The notes: generated by a model not told the origin, from the sequence alone. 64,000 nucleotides of DNA from Emcibacter sp048269205 (GCF_048269205.1 NZ_JBLXJC010000001.1:1550001-1614000); one strand, 5' to 3'; positions 26,736-37,300 are shown, counted from the stretch's first letter. A program made the numbers and translations.

Positions 26736-28514
26736 CTATTTGCTTTCTGGCAACACAGTCCGCAAGTGAAGCTCACGAAGCTGGGCATTGCTCGCTTCGC
26801 TCGGCGCCTTCATCATCAGGTCTTCCGCTTTCTGGTTCATGGGGAAGACAATCACTTCACGAATATTGGGCTCATCGGCCAAAAGCATGACGATCCGGTC
26901 AATACCAGGAGCAATACCACCATGGGGCGGTGCGCCGTATTTCAGGGCATTCAGCATGCCGGCAAAGCGTTCCTCGATCACTTCCGGCCCATAGCCCGCA
27001 ATTTCGAACGCTTTGTACATGATTTCAGGCTTGTGGTTCCGGATGGCGCCAGAGGACAGCTCGATACCGTTACAGACGATGTCATACTGATATCCCAGGA
27101 TATCCTCCGGATCCATAGTTTCCAGAGCCTCCATACCTCCCTGGGGCATAGAGAAGGGATTGTGGCTGAAGTCCAGTTTCTTTTCCACTTCGTCCCATTC
27201 ATACATGGGGAAATCCACGATCCAGCAGAATTTGAAAACATCCTGTTCGATCAGGTCCAGGTCTTCGCCCACCTTGGTCCTGGCCACACCGGCCAGTCTG
27301 GCAGCATCATTTTCCTTGGCACAGGCAAAGAAAACACCGTCATTTTCGCCGAGGCCGGCAACTTCACGAAGCTGGGCAAGACGCTCTTCACCCAGATTCT
27401 TGGCGATCGGGCCGCGGCCCTCTCCGTCCTTGAAAATCACATAACCGAGACCGGCATAGCCCTCGGACTGGGCCCAGCTGTTCATCTTGTCAAAGAAGCT
27501 TCTGGCCTGGGAGGCACCGGCACCGGGCGCCGGAATGGCGCGGACGACCGAACCCTTTTCGATCATGCCGGCAAAAATGCCAAAGCCTGACCCACGGAAG
27601 ACTTCCGTTACGTCGGTAATTTCAACGGGGTTCCGCAAGTCCGGCTTGTCATTACCGTATTTCAGCATGGATTCTTTAAAGGGAATCCGCGGGAACGGCG
27701 CAGGTGTTACCTTTTTATCGGAAAACTCCTCGAAAATTCCCTGCATCACCGGCTCAATGGCGGCAAAAACATCTTCCTGGGTGACAAAAGACATTTCCAT
27801 ATCAAGCTGATAGAACTCGCCCGGGGAACGGTCGGCACGGGCATCCTCATCGCGGAAACAAGGCGCTATCTGGAAATAGCGGTCGAAACCGGCAATCATC
27901 AGAAGCTGCTTGAACTGCTGCGGCGCCTGCGGCAGGGCATAGAATTTACCTGGGTGCATCCGGCTCGGTACGAGAAAGTCACGGGCCCCTTCAGGCGATG
28001 ATGCCGTCAGGATCGGCGTCTGGTATTCCCTAAAGCCCAGATCCACCATGCGACGGCGAATGCTGGAAATCACATCAGATCGCAGCACTATGTTGCTGTG
28101 AATGCGATCTCTCCGCAAATCAAGAAAGCGATACTTCAGACGTGTATCCTCGGGGTACTCCTGTTCTCCGAATACCGGGAGCGGAAGTTCCTCGGCCAGC
28201 GAAAGAATAGTGAATTCCTTGACCTGAATTTCTATCTTGCCGGTCGGCAGGTTGGGATTGATGGTCTCTTCGCTTCTGGCCACCACGGTACCATCGACAC
28301 AGATCACACTTTCCGGACGCACACTCTCTGCTTCCTTGAAAAACGGGCTCTCCACATCAATGACGCATTGGGTCAGGCCATAATGATCGCGCAGATCAAT
28401 GAAAAGTAGCCCGCCGTGATCACGCTTGCGATGTACCCAGCCAGACAGGCGTACTGTATCCCCGACACGATCTTCGCGCAGCTCGGCACAGGTATGAGTT
28501 CTGTATTCGTGCAT
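26736..28514 (-). CDS. aspS: Aspartate-tRNA ligase
   Basis: Class II aminoacyl-tRNA synthetase, 592 residues. The N-terminal OB-fold anticodon-binding domain (RTHTCAELREDRVGDTVRLSGWVHRKRDHGGLLFIDLRD) precedes the catalytic core with motif 2 (FRDEDARADRSPGEFYQLDMEMSF), the bacterial GAD insertion domain and motif 3 (GIAPGIDRIVMLL). Alphaproteobacteria often use a non-discriminating form charging both tRNA-Asp and tRNA-Asn; whether that applies here depends on asnS and gatCAB, not seen in this window. Confidence 0.97.
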   Translation of the reverse strand: MHEYRTHTCAELREDRVGDTVRLSGWVHRKRDHGGLLFIDLRDHYGLTQCVIDVESPFFKEAESVRPESVICVDGTVVARSEETINPNLPTGKIEIQVKEFTILSLAEELPLPVFGEQEYPEDTRLKYRFLDLRRDRIHSNIVLRSDVISSIRRRMVDLGFREYQTPILTASSPEGARDFLVPSRMHPGKFYALPQAPQQFKQLLMIAGFDRYFQIAPCFRDEDARADRSPGEFYQLDMEMSFVTQEDVFAAIEPVMQGIFEEFSDKKVTPAPFPRIPFKESMLKYGNDKPDLRNPVEITDVTEVFRGSGFGIFAGMIEKGSVVRAIPAPGAGASQARSFFDKMNSWAQSEGYAGLGYVIFKDGEGRGPIAKNLGEERLAQLREVAGLGENDGVFFACAKENDAARLAGVARTKVGEDLDLIEQDVFKFCWIVDFPMYEWDEVEKKLDFSHNPFSMPQGGMEALETMDPEDILGYQYDIVCNGIELSSGAIRNHKPEIMYKAFEIAGYGPEVIEERFAGMLNALKYGAPPHGGIAPGIDRIVMLLADEPNIREVIVFPMNQKAEDLMMKAPSEASNAQLRELHLRTVLPESK

Positions 28515-28626
28515 TGTGTTTTCTTCTATATTTCGTGTTCAATTCCCGTTGTTTTTGTGCTTTATTGCATATTTGTCAAGTCATTCCAGTGACAATACCA
28601 AAGAAAAGGCAGGATCGGTTCCCTAA

Positions 28627-29781
28627 ATGAGTGTTATTACAAAAAATCAGCATCTGGCAGAAGTTTGCGAACGTCTGTCGGCATCGGAATATGTGACTGT
28701 CGATACGGAATTTCTGAGGGATAAAACCTACTATTCAAAGCTCTGTCTTATTCAGATTGCCAACGATGAGGAATTTCATGCGATTGACCCGCTGGCGGAT
28801 GGCATTGACCTTTCTCCCTTTTATGAATTGATGACAAACCAGGCGGTCACCAAGGTCTTCCATGCCGCCCGCCAGGATATCGAAATCTTCGTCAATGAAA
28901 CCGGAAAGGTACCACAGCCCCTGTTTGACACCCAGGTTGCCGCCATGGTCTGCGGCTTTGGCGACAGTATCGGTTATGACAAGCTCGTTTCAAGTCTCGC
29001 CGGAAAGACCCTGGACAAAAGTTCACGCTTTACCGACTGGTCCCGACGGCCCCTCACCCAGAGGCAGATTGAGTATGCCCTGGGCGATGTGACACATCTC
29101 AGGGTGATCTACCAGAAACTCAGGGACCAGCTAGAGAAAAACAGCAGGACCTCCTGGCTTGATGAGGAGATGAAAGAGCTGACTACACCTGCAACCTATG
29201 TCACCCATCCCGAAGACGCCTGGAAAAGAATCAAGATCAGAAACAATAACCGACGCTTTCACGCTATTGTGCGCAAGCTTGCAGAATGGCGGGAGAGCGA
29301 GGCCCAGCGCAGGAATATACCCCGCAACAGGATTATGCGCGACGAAGTGCTTTTGGAAGTTGCCGCGATCAGACCACAACACAGCAATTCCCTCAACGGC
29401 ATTCGCGGCCTGCCGCCGCAATTTGGCTCCAGCAAACCGGGCGCAGTGGTGCTCGATTATGTGAACCAGGCGCTGGAAATATCTGATGAGGATCTTCCGG
29501 TTATCGCGCGGCCAAAACCTCCGGCCCAGAATGTTGATCCGGTTATGGAGTTGCTCAAGGTCCTGCTGAAACATAAATGTCAGAAAGAGGGGGTGGCGAA
29601 CAAACTGGTTGCCACCATGGACGAACTGGAGAAACTGGCAGCAGACGATAACGCCGATATTCCGGCGCTTCACGGCTGGCGTTATGAGCTTTTCGGAAAG
29701 CACGCCCTTGCCCTTAAACATGGCAAGCTGGGCTTTTCCATGAAAGATGGGGAAATTATTCTGTTTCCTCTGGAAAACTAG
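28627..29781 (+). CDS. rnd: Ribonuclease D
   Basis: 3'-5' exoribonuclease for tRNA maturation. At 384 residues it has the DEDD exonuclease domain (VDTEFLRDKTY with Asp and Glu about 22-24; VFHAARQDIEIF; and YALGDVTHL as the last Asp motif) followed by HRDC-type helical domains. Its 3' end overlaps the end of the convergent ppx gene by 26 bases. Divergent from aspS with a 112-base gap holding both promoters. Confidence 0.94.
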   Translation: MSVITKNQHLAEVCERLSASEYVTVDTEFLRDKTYYSKLCLIQIANDEEFHAIDPLADGIDLSPFYELMTNQAVTKVFHAARQDIEIFVNETGKVPQPLFDTQVAAMVCGFGDSIGYDKLVSSLAGKTLDKSSRFTDWSRRPLTQRQIEYALGDVTHLRVIYQKLRDQLEKNSRTSWLDEEMKELTTPATYVTHPEDAWKRIKIRNNNRRFHAIVRKLAEWRESEAQRRNIPRNRIMRDEVLLEVAAIRPQHSNSLNGIRGLPPQFGSSKPGAVVLDYVNQALEISDEDLPVIARPKPPAQNVDPVMELLKVLLKHKCQKEGVANKLVATMDELEKLAADDNADIPALHGWRYELFGKHALALKHGKLGFSMKDGEIILFPLEN

Positions 29782-31249
29782 TTTCATCAATCTGGACGGA
29801 CGGTTCGAGACCCAGTTCCGACGCAAGCTTGTCAAAGCGCCGTCGAACGACCTCATTGACAAGCTCTTCTTTGCCGGGCTGTACATTCAGCACCAGCTGG
29901 TTACCGTCAATCTCCAGTGACGCGGCATTCAGTCCCCGTGCTGTCCCCGCAGAAATCCTCTGGGCCAGCCGAAGTGACAATCCGACACGGCGGGCATACT
30001 GGACATCTTCCTCACTGACCAGTGACATGCAGATGTCAGTGCGCTCGTTGCCAATGGTGCCTCCGTAACAGACATAAAGCGCCAGGCCGATCAGGCCGAT
30101 ACCGCGATGATCGATCCCGATAAGGCGTCCATACATGATTTCCGAAATTACCTTGTCCGCACGATACTCCGGATGTCCCCGCCACCCCACATCGCTCAGC
30201 ATACAGATGGCCAGACGCAGGCGCTTGTCTTCCGGGCTTTCCTCTTCGAAGAGCGGCTCGACCCAGTTCAGCAGACGCAGACCGTGTTCAGGAAAGCGTC
30301 CTGTCATTTCCGCTACCTCATGGCATCCCTGTATCAAAGGGTCCTCGTTCTGGACCGGAGGAGCCATGCCGTCAAACAATATCCCTTCCCTGATGCCGTA
30401 TCCGGAAACGACGATTTCAGACGGTTTCAGTTTCTTCAACACCCGCCAGAGGATAAGGGCAGAAAGGGAAAGAACACGCAAACGCCGGCTGGAAATATGC
30501 CCGCTATAGACCTGTAGTTCTTCCAAAGTCATTTTGGAAAGCTTTTTGGTCAGGTTCGTGACGTCTTCAATATTGATGCGATAGTTGTGGATGTTATTGA
30601 GCCGATATCCCGTTTCCAGCATGTTGATCTTGGCCAGGGCCCGCCAGGACCCGCCAACAGCGTAAAAGGGTCGGCCGACATAATTTTCCAGCCAGTCCAC
30701 TTCCGACAAGGCCTTGTCTATTTCCTTCTTGGGCGTATGAAACACTTCCCCTTCCCGGGTTTGAAACTGCAGCGGGCCGATGGGGAGGGTGATTTTTTCA
30801 CAGACATCCAGGTTATTGATATGAATGAGTTCGAGGCTGCCGCCGCCCAGGTCACCGGCAATACCGTTTGCCTTGGGAAATGCGCAAATGACACCCAGCC
30901 CGGCAAGCCGTCCCTCTTCCTCACCGTCAATCACCTCAACATCCAGGCCACTGGATTCCTTGACCCTTTCAACAAATTCTGGGCCGTTCTTCGCATCACG
31001 AACTGCCGAAGTGCCAATAGCACGAGTATCACTAATCTCCATCTTGTCGACCAGCATTGCGAATCTTCTTAGCGTGGAGAGAGCCGTCAGAATGGACTCC
31101 TCCATCATAAGGCCGGTTTCGGATACGCCCTGGCCGAGACCGCATAATACCTTTTCATTGAAAATAACATAGGGGACACGGTCCCTGCTCTCATAGACAA
31201 CAAGGCGAACCGAGTTTGATCCGATATCGATGACTGCAAATCTGCCCAA
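29756..31249 (-). CDS. ppx: Exopolyphosphatase (Ppx/GppA family)
   Basis: Actin/Hsp70-fold phosphatase releasing phosphate from polyphosphate or from pppGpp. The 497-residue protein starts FAVIDIGSNSVRLVVYE and carries the second phosphate loop GDLGGGSLEL and a C-terminal HD-like helical domain. It lies 6 bases downstream of ppk, forming a make-and-break polyphosphate pair, and its last 26 bases overlap the 3' end of rnd. Ppx versus GppA cannot be separated by eye; the neighbour ppk favours Ppx. Confidence 0.93.
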   Translation of the reverse strand: MGRFAVIDIGSNSVRLVVYESRDRVPYVIFNEKVLCGLGQGVSETGLMMEESILTALSTLRRFAMLVDKMEISDTRAIGTSAVRDAKNGPEFVERVKESSGLDVEVIDGEEEGRLAGLGVICAFPKANGIAGDLGGGSLELIHINNLDVCEKITLPIGPLQFQTREGEVFHTPKKEIDKALSEVDWLENYVGRPFYAVGGSWRALAKINMLETGYRLNNIHNYRINIEDVTNLTKKLSKMTLEELQVYSGHISSRRLRVLSLSALILWRVLKKLKPSEIVVSGYGIREGILFDGMAPPVQNEDPLIQGCHEVAEMTGRFPEHGLRLLNWVEPLFEEESPEDKRLRLAICMLSDVGWRGHPEYRADKVISEIMYGRLIGIDHRGIGLIGLALYVCYGGTIGNERTDICMSLVSEEDVQYARRVGLSLRLAQRISAGTARGLNAASLEIDGNQLVLNVQPGKEELVNEVVRRRFDKLASELGLEPSVQIDETSFPEETE

Positions 31250-31255
31250 GTAGCT

Positions 31256-33394
31256 TTACTCTTTCAACAGGTGCGGAATTTCGATTCCTTTCAATCCCCC
31301 ACCCATACCGGAAAGACTTGGGTTTGTCATGAAATAATGATGCGCGGAAAAGGCATCCGGCCCGGCAGGTCGTCTTTTATAGGTGTGATCCGACTGTAAA
31401 TACCAGCTCTGGGCCCCGTCCTTGAGGTTGGCAACCATGATCTGATCGACGATTTGTGAGTGCACCGTGGGATTTTCCACAGGCACCATGACTTCCACCC
31501 GCCGGTCAAAGTTCCGTTGCATCCAGTCGGCGGAGGAAATAAACACTTTTGCCTGATCGGAAGGAAGCTCAGCCCCATTTCCGAAACAGACAATGCGAGA
31601 GTGTTCCAGGAACCGCCCAACAATGCTTTTTACCCGGATTTTCTCGGACAGGCCGGGGACACCGGGACGAAGACAACAAATCCCGCGGATCACAAGATCG
31701 ATTTCCACGCCACTGCAGGAAGCCTCATAAAGCTTGTCGATAATCTTGGGGTCAACCAGCGAATTCATCTTTGCCCAGATGGCGGCAGGTATTCCGGCGG
31801 TAGCGTTGGCAATTTCCCGATCGATTTCCTTGATCAGGCGATCGCGAATACCCTGGGGCGATATGGCCACCTTTTCAAGCTGGCGCGGTTTGGCATAGCC
31901 GGTCAGATAATTGAAAATATGCACCGCATCGCGGCCAAGCGTCTCGTCGTCGGTGAAAAAGGAAAGGTCCGTATAGATTTTCGCAGTAATCGGGTGATAG
32001 TTTCCAGTGCCATAATGAACATAAGTCCTGAGGCTATCGTTTTCCCGACGCACCACCAGTGACACCTTGGCATGGGTTTTCAGTTCAAGAAAACCGTAAA
32101 CCACCTGGACCCCGGCCCGTTCCATATCGCGGGCCCACTGGATATTCCGGGCTTCATCAAAGCGGGCTTTGAGTTCCACCAGCGCGGTAACCGACTTGCC
32201 AGCCTCGGCCGCATCAATCAGGGCGCTGACAATGGGTGAATTCTCACTGGTCCGGTAAAGGGTCTGTTTGATGGCCACCACATTGGGATCGGTAGCTGCC
32301 TGACGCAGGAAGCTGACCACCACGTCGAAACTTTCAAAGGGGTGATGAACCACAAAATCCTTTTCCCGGATAGCGGCAAAACAGTCACCGCCATGTTCGC
32401 GGATGCGCTGCGGGAAGCGTGGGTTATAAGGTGTAAACTTCAGGTCTGTCCGCTCATCAACAATTAACTGACTTACCTCGGACAGTCCAAGGATACCATC
32501 CACCATCACCACTTCATCTTCACTGATGCGAAGTTCCTGCATAACCATTTTCTTCAGTTTGTCCGGTATGCTGGATGTCATCTTGAGACGAATCACATGT
32601 CCCCGCCGGCGCCTTTTCAGGGCAGACTCAAACACCCGGACAAGATCCTCGGCCTCTTCGTCCACTTCCATTTCGCTATCGCGAATCAAACGGAAAATGC
32701 CTTCGCCAAGAACCCCGTAGTTGGGGAAAAGCTGATCGAGAAACAATCGAATTGTATCTTCAAGGGAAATAAAGCGTATCTCATCCCCCGGCAAACGTAT
32801 AAAGCGCCGGGCCTGGGGTGGCACCGGTAACAGCGCCATCAGCGGCGCCCCGGTATCTTCACGCTTCAGATCAAGGACCAGACAGAAGCCCAGATTCGGA
32901 ATGAAGGGAAACGGGTGTGCCGGATCTACAGCCAGCGGTGTGAGGATCGGAAAGATATTTTCCAGGAAATAATCTTCCAGCCATTCGGTATCGCCTTCCG
33001 ACAGGGCATCTCCCTTGACAAGAAAAATCTTCTCCGCTGCAAGTTCAGTGATAATGCTTTGCCAGCGGCGCTGCTGTTCACTGATGAGCTCTTCCGCCAG
33101 TTCATTGATCTGTTTGAGCTGCTGGCCAGGTGTAAGGCCCTCGGGAGTTATTGTTTCCACCCCGGCGTTGATCTGGCCACGGATACCGGCCACCCGGACC
33201 ATATAGAATTCATCCAGATTGCTTGCGGAAATGGACAGGAAGCGCAGACGCTCAAGCAACGGATGGTTCTCGTTGAAGGATTCTTCCATCACCCGTATGT
33301 TGAACCTCAGCCAGGACAGTTCCCGGTTGATATATTTCTCGCTTGCCTCAAAGTCCTCGATATTGATAGGACCTTCAGCGATTTCCTCAGCCAT
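31256..33394 (-). CDS. ppk: Polyphosphate kinase 1
   Basis: Polymerises the gamma phosphate of ATP into polyphosphate. At 712 residues it has the N-terminal PPK_N (YINRELSWLRFNIRVMEE), the head domain, and two phospholipase D-like catalytic domains; the histidine that becomes phosphorylated is in the motif HYGTGNYHP (around residue 455-460). It is directly followed by ppx. Upstream lies hdaA with a 73-base gap on the same strand. Confidence 0.96.
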   Translation of the reverse strand: MAEEIAEGPINIEDFEASEKYINRELSWLRFNIRVMEESFNENHPLLERLRFLSISASNLDEFYMVRVAGIRGQINAGVETITPEGLTPGQQLKQINELAEELISEQQRRWQSIITELAAEKIFLVKGDALSEGDTEWLEDYFLENIFPILTPLAVDPAHPFPFIPNLGFCLVLDLKREDTGAPLMALLPVPPQARRFIRLPGDEIRFISLEDTIRLFLDQLFPNYGVLGEGIFRLIRDSEMEVDEEAEDLVRVFESALKRRRRGHVIRLKMTSSIPDKLKKMVMQELRISEDEVVMVDGILGLSEVSQLIVDERTDLKFTPYNPRFPQRIREHGGDCFAAIREKDFVVHHPFESFDVVVSFLRQAATDPNVVAIKQTLYRTSENSPIVSALIDAAEAGKSVTALVELKARFDEARNIQWARDMERAGVQVVYGFLELKTHAKVSLVVRRENDSLRTYVHYGTGNYHPITAKIYTDLSFFTDDETLGRDAVHIFNYLTGYAKPRQLEKVAISPQGIRDRLIKEIDREIANATAGIPAAIWAKMNSLVDPKIIDKLYEASCSGVEIDLVIRGICCLRPGVPGLSEKIRVKSIVGRFLEHSRIVCFGNGAELPSDQAKVFISSADWMQRNFDRRVEVMVPVENPTVHSQIVDQIMVANLKDGAQSWYLQSDHTYKRRPAGPDAFSAHHYFMTNPSLSGMGGGLKGIEIPHLLKE

Positions 33395-33467
33395 GTATGC
33401 TCTCAGTTCAGAAGATATAGTTATCAGATTTTCTACAGGATGATTATTTCATATCTATTACCAAATC

Positions 33468-34142
33468 TCAATCTTCAAGCGTTTCCAACGCTTTCCGGAC
33501 CAAAGGAATGGTGATGGGTCTTTTCTCCGTCAGGGCAAGCCGGTCAATCCTCCGCACCGTCCGGCGCACCCCTGCAAAGGAACGGTCTATCCGCGGGAGA
33601 AGATAGTCCAGGACTTCAGCCGGAAGTGTAATCTGAAGATCGGCAAACTGCTTGATAATAACGGAAGCGAGCAGGCTGTCATCAGCCCGGCCCAGCTCAA
33701 TAATAGGGCAACTGAGAATTCTGGACGCAAGATCGGGAAGTCCCATACCCCATGAACGCGGATGACTTCGCGATGTCAAAAGAAGGAAACTTCCTTTTTC
33801 TTTCAACCAGTTATAGGTATGAAGAAATTGCTCTTCCCTGCCGGCCCCGGACAGATAGCTGTCCACGTCCTCGAAAATATAGGCTTTTTCCCGTCCAACC
33901 AGGGGCTGCCCGAAAAACTCCTCTTCGTTAAGGCGTACGGCATGGCTCCTGTCCTGCCAGACATGGCTGAGGTGCGTTTTGCCACACCCCTCATCACCAT
34001 AAATGACCAGCACATAGGACAGCCAGTCCGGCCAGCGGTCAATCCAGTCCACAGCATCCTTGTTGGACTCTGCCACCAGGAAATCCTCATGCCCGAACGC
34101 CTGCCTGTGCGGCAGATTGAGTGGAAGCTGCTGCGGTGTCAT
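33468..34142 (-). CDS. hdaA: DnaA-related replication regulator HdaA
   Basis: A 224-residue AAA+ protein resembling DnaA domain III. It has a Walker A loop GDEGCGKTH (about 49-57), a Walker B-like IFEDVDSY, sensor region LLLTSRSHP and the C-terminal lid helix RTVRRIDRLAL. The N-terminal QLPLNLPHR is the beta-clamp binding motif of Hda proteins, which stimulate DnaA-ATP hydrolysis after replication starts. The start codon overlaps the stop of the DUF2066 gene (ATGA), as in other alphaproteobacteria. Confidence 0.9.
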   Translation of the reverse strand: MTPQQLPLNLPHRQAFGHEDFLVAESNKDAVDWIDRWPDWLSYVLVIYGDEGCGKTHLSHVWQDRSHAVRLNEEEFFGQPLVGREKAYIFEDVDSYLSGAGREEQFLHTYNWLKEKGSFLLLTSRSHPRSWGMGLPDLASRILSCPIIELGRADDSLLASVIIKQFADLQITLPAEVLDYLLPRIDRSFAGVRRTVRRIDRLALTEKRPITIPLVRKALETLED

Positions 34143-35311
34143 GGTTGCGCCCGCTCCAGGGTAAGGACGACGGTATCCTCAGCCAGCGCCTCACCTTCGG
34201 GGGTGGTCCAGTAGACCTCAAAAGCAAATCCCCGCTGGGTCATGGTCAGGAACAACTGATCGAGATCACCGGAGTGGCTGATCGTAATAAGGGCATGGTC
34301 CAGTTCCAGTCTGTTCACCGTAAAATCCCTGACCAGGGAGACCGACCTGAGATGTTCCTGTATCCTGACCCAGTCTTTCAGGCCTGCAATCCTGACCTTC
34401 AGCTTGATTTCGGATGAAACCCCAAACCGGATCAGTACTTTTTCCCGCCACTGATCGTCCAGCCAGGTCATTGTCGCATCTATGGCGCGACTGTAGAGAT
34501 CATCTGTCTGCTCCTGCAGATCCACCATATCATCCGCATCCTGAGACAGAGTGATTGCCTCTCGATGAACAGTTCGCCCCTCGAGCCCGCGCCTCAGGGT
34601 CAGGACAAGTCTGTACCGGTCACTTCCCAGGTCTCTTTCGAGGGTGGCGATGGCAATCAGGAGATCATCCAGTTTGTTCCTGCGGGCAAATTCGCGGATC
34701 TTGACCTCTAGCCCGTCATAGGCCTGCCAGCTGTTAATCAAAAGCTGCTGTGACAGTTCTGAAGGCGGGATAACCGGCTGCACCAGGTTATTCAATCCTC
34801 CAAACTGTTCCCACGCCTGTTTCCAGTCGTTGTTCTTTTCCCACAGGAAATAGGCACCGTCCCGTTCCAGCACAGGCAACACGGTTACCGGTGAAGCCAG
34901 ACTTTCGGCAAAAGGAATTTGTAAAAGCGCGAGAAGGTCGTAGATCTTGTTGCGGCTGAAATGAATCGTCAATGTGGCAATATAGCGAATACTTGAATTA
35001 CGCTCGTCCAGAATTTCAAAACCGCTGATCAACTCGCGTACCTGCCGGTCGTCAAAATACGGCAGCCTGGACAGGTCTCCGGGACGAAGGATTTTTTTAA
35101 ACAGCTTCTGCAGGGCTTCTCTCTGGCCGCTCAGCAATGCGACACGGCGGGCCTCATTGACTGTCTCGCTGGTCTGGTCGATCTTGATATCATAAATCGT
35201 ATAGGTGCGCGCCACCCGTCCGTCGCCATCATCCGCCTGCACTGCAGTAATCATAAAGCAATACATTAGGAAAATTATATATCTTTTTATTTTTACTATA
35301 TTTATAGACAA
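34139..35311 (-). CDS. DUF2066 domain-containing exported protein
   Basis: A 390-residue periplasmic protein of unknown function in the DUF2066 family, commonly encoded just before hdaA. The chosen start is TTG at 35309-35311: from there the protein opens with a typical signal peptide (basic KIKR, hydrophobic IIFLMYCFMITA, cleavage after VQA at about residue 26) and a GAAGAAG purine-rich ribosome site precedes it. Starting at the downstream ATG (MYCFM) would remove most of the signal, and the open frame further upstream has no ribosome site. The stop overlaps the hdaA start by four bases. Confidence 0.8.
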   Translation of the reverse strand: MSINIVKIKRYIIFLMYCFMITAVQADDGDGRVARTYTIYDIKIDQTSETVNEARRVALLSGQREALQKLFKKILRPGDLSRLPYFDDRQVRELISGFEILDERNSSIRYIATLTIHFSRNKIYDLLALLQIPFAESLASPVTVLPVLERDGAYFLWEKNNDWKQAWEQFGGLNNLVQPVIPPSELSQQLLINSWQAYDGLEVKIREFARRNKLDDLLIAIATLERDLGSDRYRLVLTLRRGLEGRTVHREAITLSQDADDMVDLQEQTDDLYSRAIDATMTWLDDQWREKVLIRFGVSSEIKLKVRIAGLKDWVRIQEHLRSVSLVRDFTVNRLELDHALITISHSGDLDQLFLTMTQRGFAFEVYWTTPEGEALAEDTVVLTLERAQP

Positions 35312-35507
35312 TATTCTTCTTCCAGTTCGATGACTGTTTACCTCTGGCGGGCAACATTTCATATTATATGCATCGCCCGAACTGCCACATATGACCAGAT
35401 ATAGCACGAAGCGAAAAAAGTCATAATCAAAAATGACTGTGGCATTTTCGTGAAATGCCCCTTATATCTGGGCATCTGAACGAGACTTATTTCCGGGATA
35501 TACAACG

Positions 35508-36626
35508 TTGAGCGAAAACAAGCAGAAAACTTCCTATACCTACAAGGATGCAGGCGTCGATATTGATGCCGGCAATGCCCTGGTCGATGCCATCAAGCCG
35601 GCAGCCGCCTCAACAAAACGCTCTGGTGTGACCGACGACCTTGGCGGCTTCGGCGCTCTTTTTGACCTGAAAGCGGCAGGATATAAAGATCCGATCCTGG
35701 TATCCGGCACTGACGGTGTGGGAACAAAACTCAAGATCGCCATAGATTCCGGCATTCACAACACTGTTGGCGTCGATCTTGTTGCCATGTGCGTAAACGA
35801 TTTGATTGTCCAGGGGGCAGAGCCCCTGTTCTTTCTCGATTATTTTGCCACCGGGCACCTGTCCGTTGATGCCGGACGGGATATCGTCGGCGGTATCGCC
35901 GAGGGTTGTCGCCAGGCCAATGCCGCGTTGATTGGTGGAGAAACGGCGGAAATGCCCGGCATGTACGCAGATGGAGATTATGACCTTGCCGGTTTTTGCG
36001 TCGGCGCCGTGGAGCGGGAAGAGATTCTGAGCGGAGAGACAATTGCTCCCGGAGATATTGTGCTCGGCCTCGCGTCCAGCGGCATTCATTCCAACGGATT
36101 TTCCCTCGTCCGCCGGCTGGTAGCGGACAGCGGCCTCGGCTATGCCGATCCCTGCCCCTTTGACAAAAACAAGACATTCGGCGAAGCCCTGCTTACCCCC
36201 ACCCGGATTTACGTGAAAAGCTGCCTTGCCAATCTGAAGGAAGGTACCCTGAAGGGATTGAGCCATATAACCGGCGGTGGATTTGTGGAAAATATCCCGC
36301 GCGTTCTGCCGAAGAATGTAGCCGTGGAAGTTGATGCCGGCACCTGGACCCTGCCCCCCGTCTTTGACTGGCTCCGCACCCAGGGTAATATCACCGCCGC
36401 GGAAATGGCCAAGACGTTTAATTGCGGAATCGGCATGGCGGTTGTTGTTGCTGCGGAAAATGCCGACCGGGCCAGAAATATTTTTGAAGACAATGGTGAG
36501 ACCGTCTACACCATAGGGCGTGTTGTGGAGCGCACCGACGGCGCCCCGGCCACCGTTGTCAACGGCAATGCCGGCGACTGGGGCTATTCCGAGACCTGGA
36601 CGGCCATTTCGGCCGGTAAGAAATAA
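35508..36626 (+). CDS. purM: Phosphoribosylformylglycinamidine cyclo-ligase (AIR synthetase)
   Basis: Fifth step of purine synthesis. The 372-residue protein contains YTYKDAGVDIDAG, the glycine-rich SGTDGVGTKLK loop, MCVNDLIVQGAEPLFFLDYFATG and GGETAEMPGMY that mark PurM. The start is a TTG at 35508; no ATG or GTG is available before the conserved YKDAGVDI segment. Forms an operon with purN, 9 bases downstream. Confidence 0.96.
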   Translation: MSENKQKTSYTYKDAGVDIDAGNALVDAIKPAAASTKRSGVTDDLGGFGALFDLKAAGYKDPILVSGTDGVGTKLKIAIDSGIHNTVGVDLVAMCVNDLIVQGAEPLFFLDYFATGHLSVDAGRDIVGGIAEGCRQANAALIGGETAEMPGMYADGDYDLAGFCVGAVEREEILSGETIAPGDIVLGLASSGIHSNGFSLVRRLVADSGLGYADPCPFDKNKTFGEALLTPTRIYVKSCLANLKEGTLKGLSHITGGGFVENIPRVLPKNVAVEVDAGTWTLPPVFDWLRTQGNITAAEMAKTFNCGIGMAVVVAAENADRARNIFEDNGETVYTIGRVVERTDGAPATVVNGNAGDWGYSETWTAISAGKK

Positions 36627-36635
36627 GAGAGTCAT

Positions 36636-37298
36636 ATGCTTGATGTAGCAGTCTTAATTTCCGGACGTGGCAGTAATTTGCAGGCCCTGATCGACGCCTG
36701 TGCTGACGAGGAATTCCCCGCCCGCATCGTCCGGGTTATTTCCAACAATGCCAAAGCCTATGGCCTGAAACGGGCAAAAGAGGCCGGCATTGCCACGTCG
36801 GTCATCAGTCACAAGGATTATGAAAGCAAAGAGGCCTTCGAAGAGGCCCTGGATAAGGAGTTGAATGCCTGCAAAGCCAAGATGATCTGCCTTGCCGGCT
36901 TCATGCGTATACTCGAACCCCGGTTTGTGAATCGCTGGAAAGACCGTATCCTGAACATTCACCCTTCGCTGCTGCCCTCTTTCAAAGGGCTTCACACCCA
37001 TGAGCGGGCTCTGGAGGCCGGAGTGCGTTTTACCGGTTGCACAGTTCACATTGTCCGGCCGGAAATGGATGACGGCCCGATCATTCTGCAGGCTGCCGTA
37101 GCGGTCAATCCCGATGAAACGGCCGATGAGCTGGCAGCACGCATTCTTGAGTATGAGCATATTATCTATCCGGAAGCCCTGCGCCTGATGGCCAGTGGAA
37201 GAGCCCGGGTAGCCGGGGACAAAGTGATGATTGAATCCGCTACCTATCCGGACGGCGGCTGGATCAATCCCCTGCCCGGCGACGACATAGAAGTCTGA
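36636..37298 (+). CDS. purN: Phosphoribosylglycinamide formyltransferase
   Basis: Folate-dependent third step of purine synthesis. The 220-residue protein begins VAVLISGRGSNLQALIDA, and carries the catalytic Asn-His-Asp set in NIHPSLLPSFKGLHTHERAL, VHIVRPEMDDGPII. It is followed at once by a strong bidirectional terminator that also serves thiG coming from the other side. Confidence 0.95.
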   Translation: MLDVAVLISGRGSNLQALIDACADEEFPARIVRVISNNAKAYGLKRAKEAGIATSVISHKDYESKEAFEEALDKELNACKAKMICLAGFMRILEPRFVNRWKDRILNIHPSLLPSFKGLHTHERALEAGVRFTGCTVHIVRPEMDDGPIILQAAVAVNPDETADELAARILEYEHIIYPEALRLMASGRARVAGDKVMIESATYPDGGWINPLPGDDIEV

Positions 37299-37300
37299 TT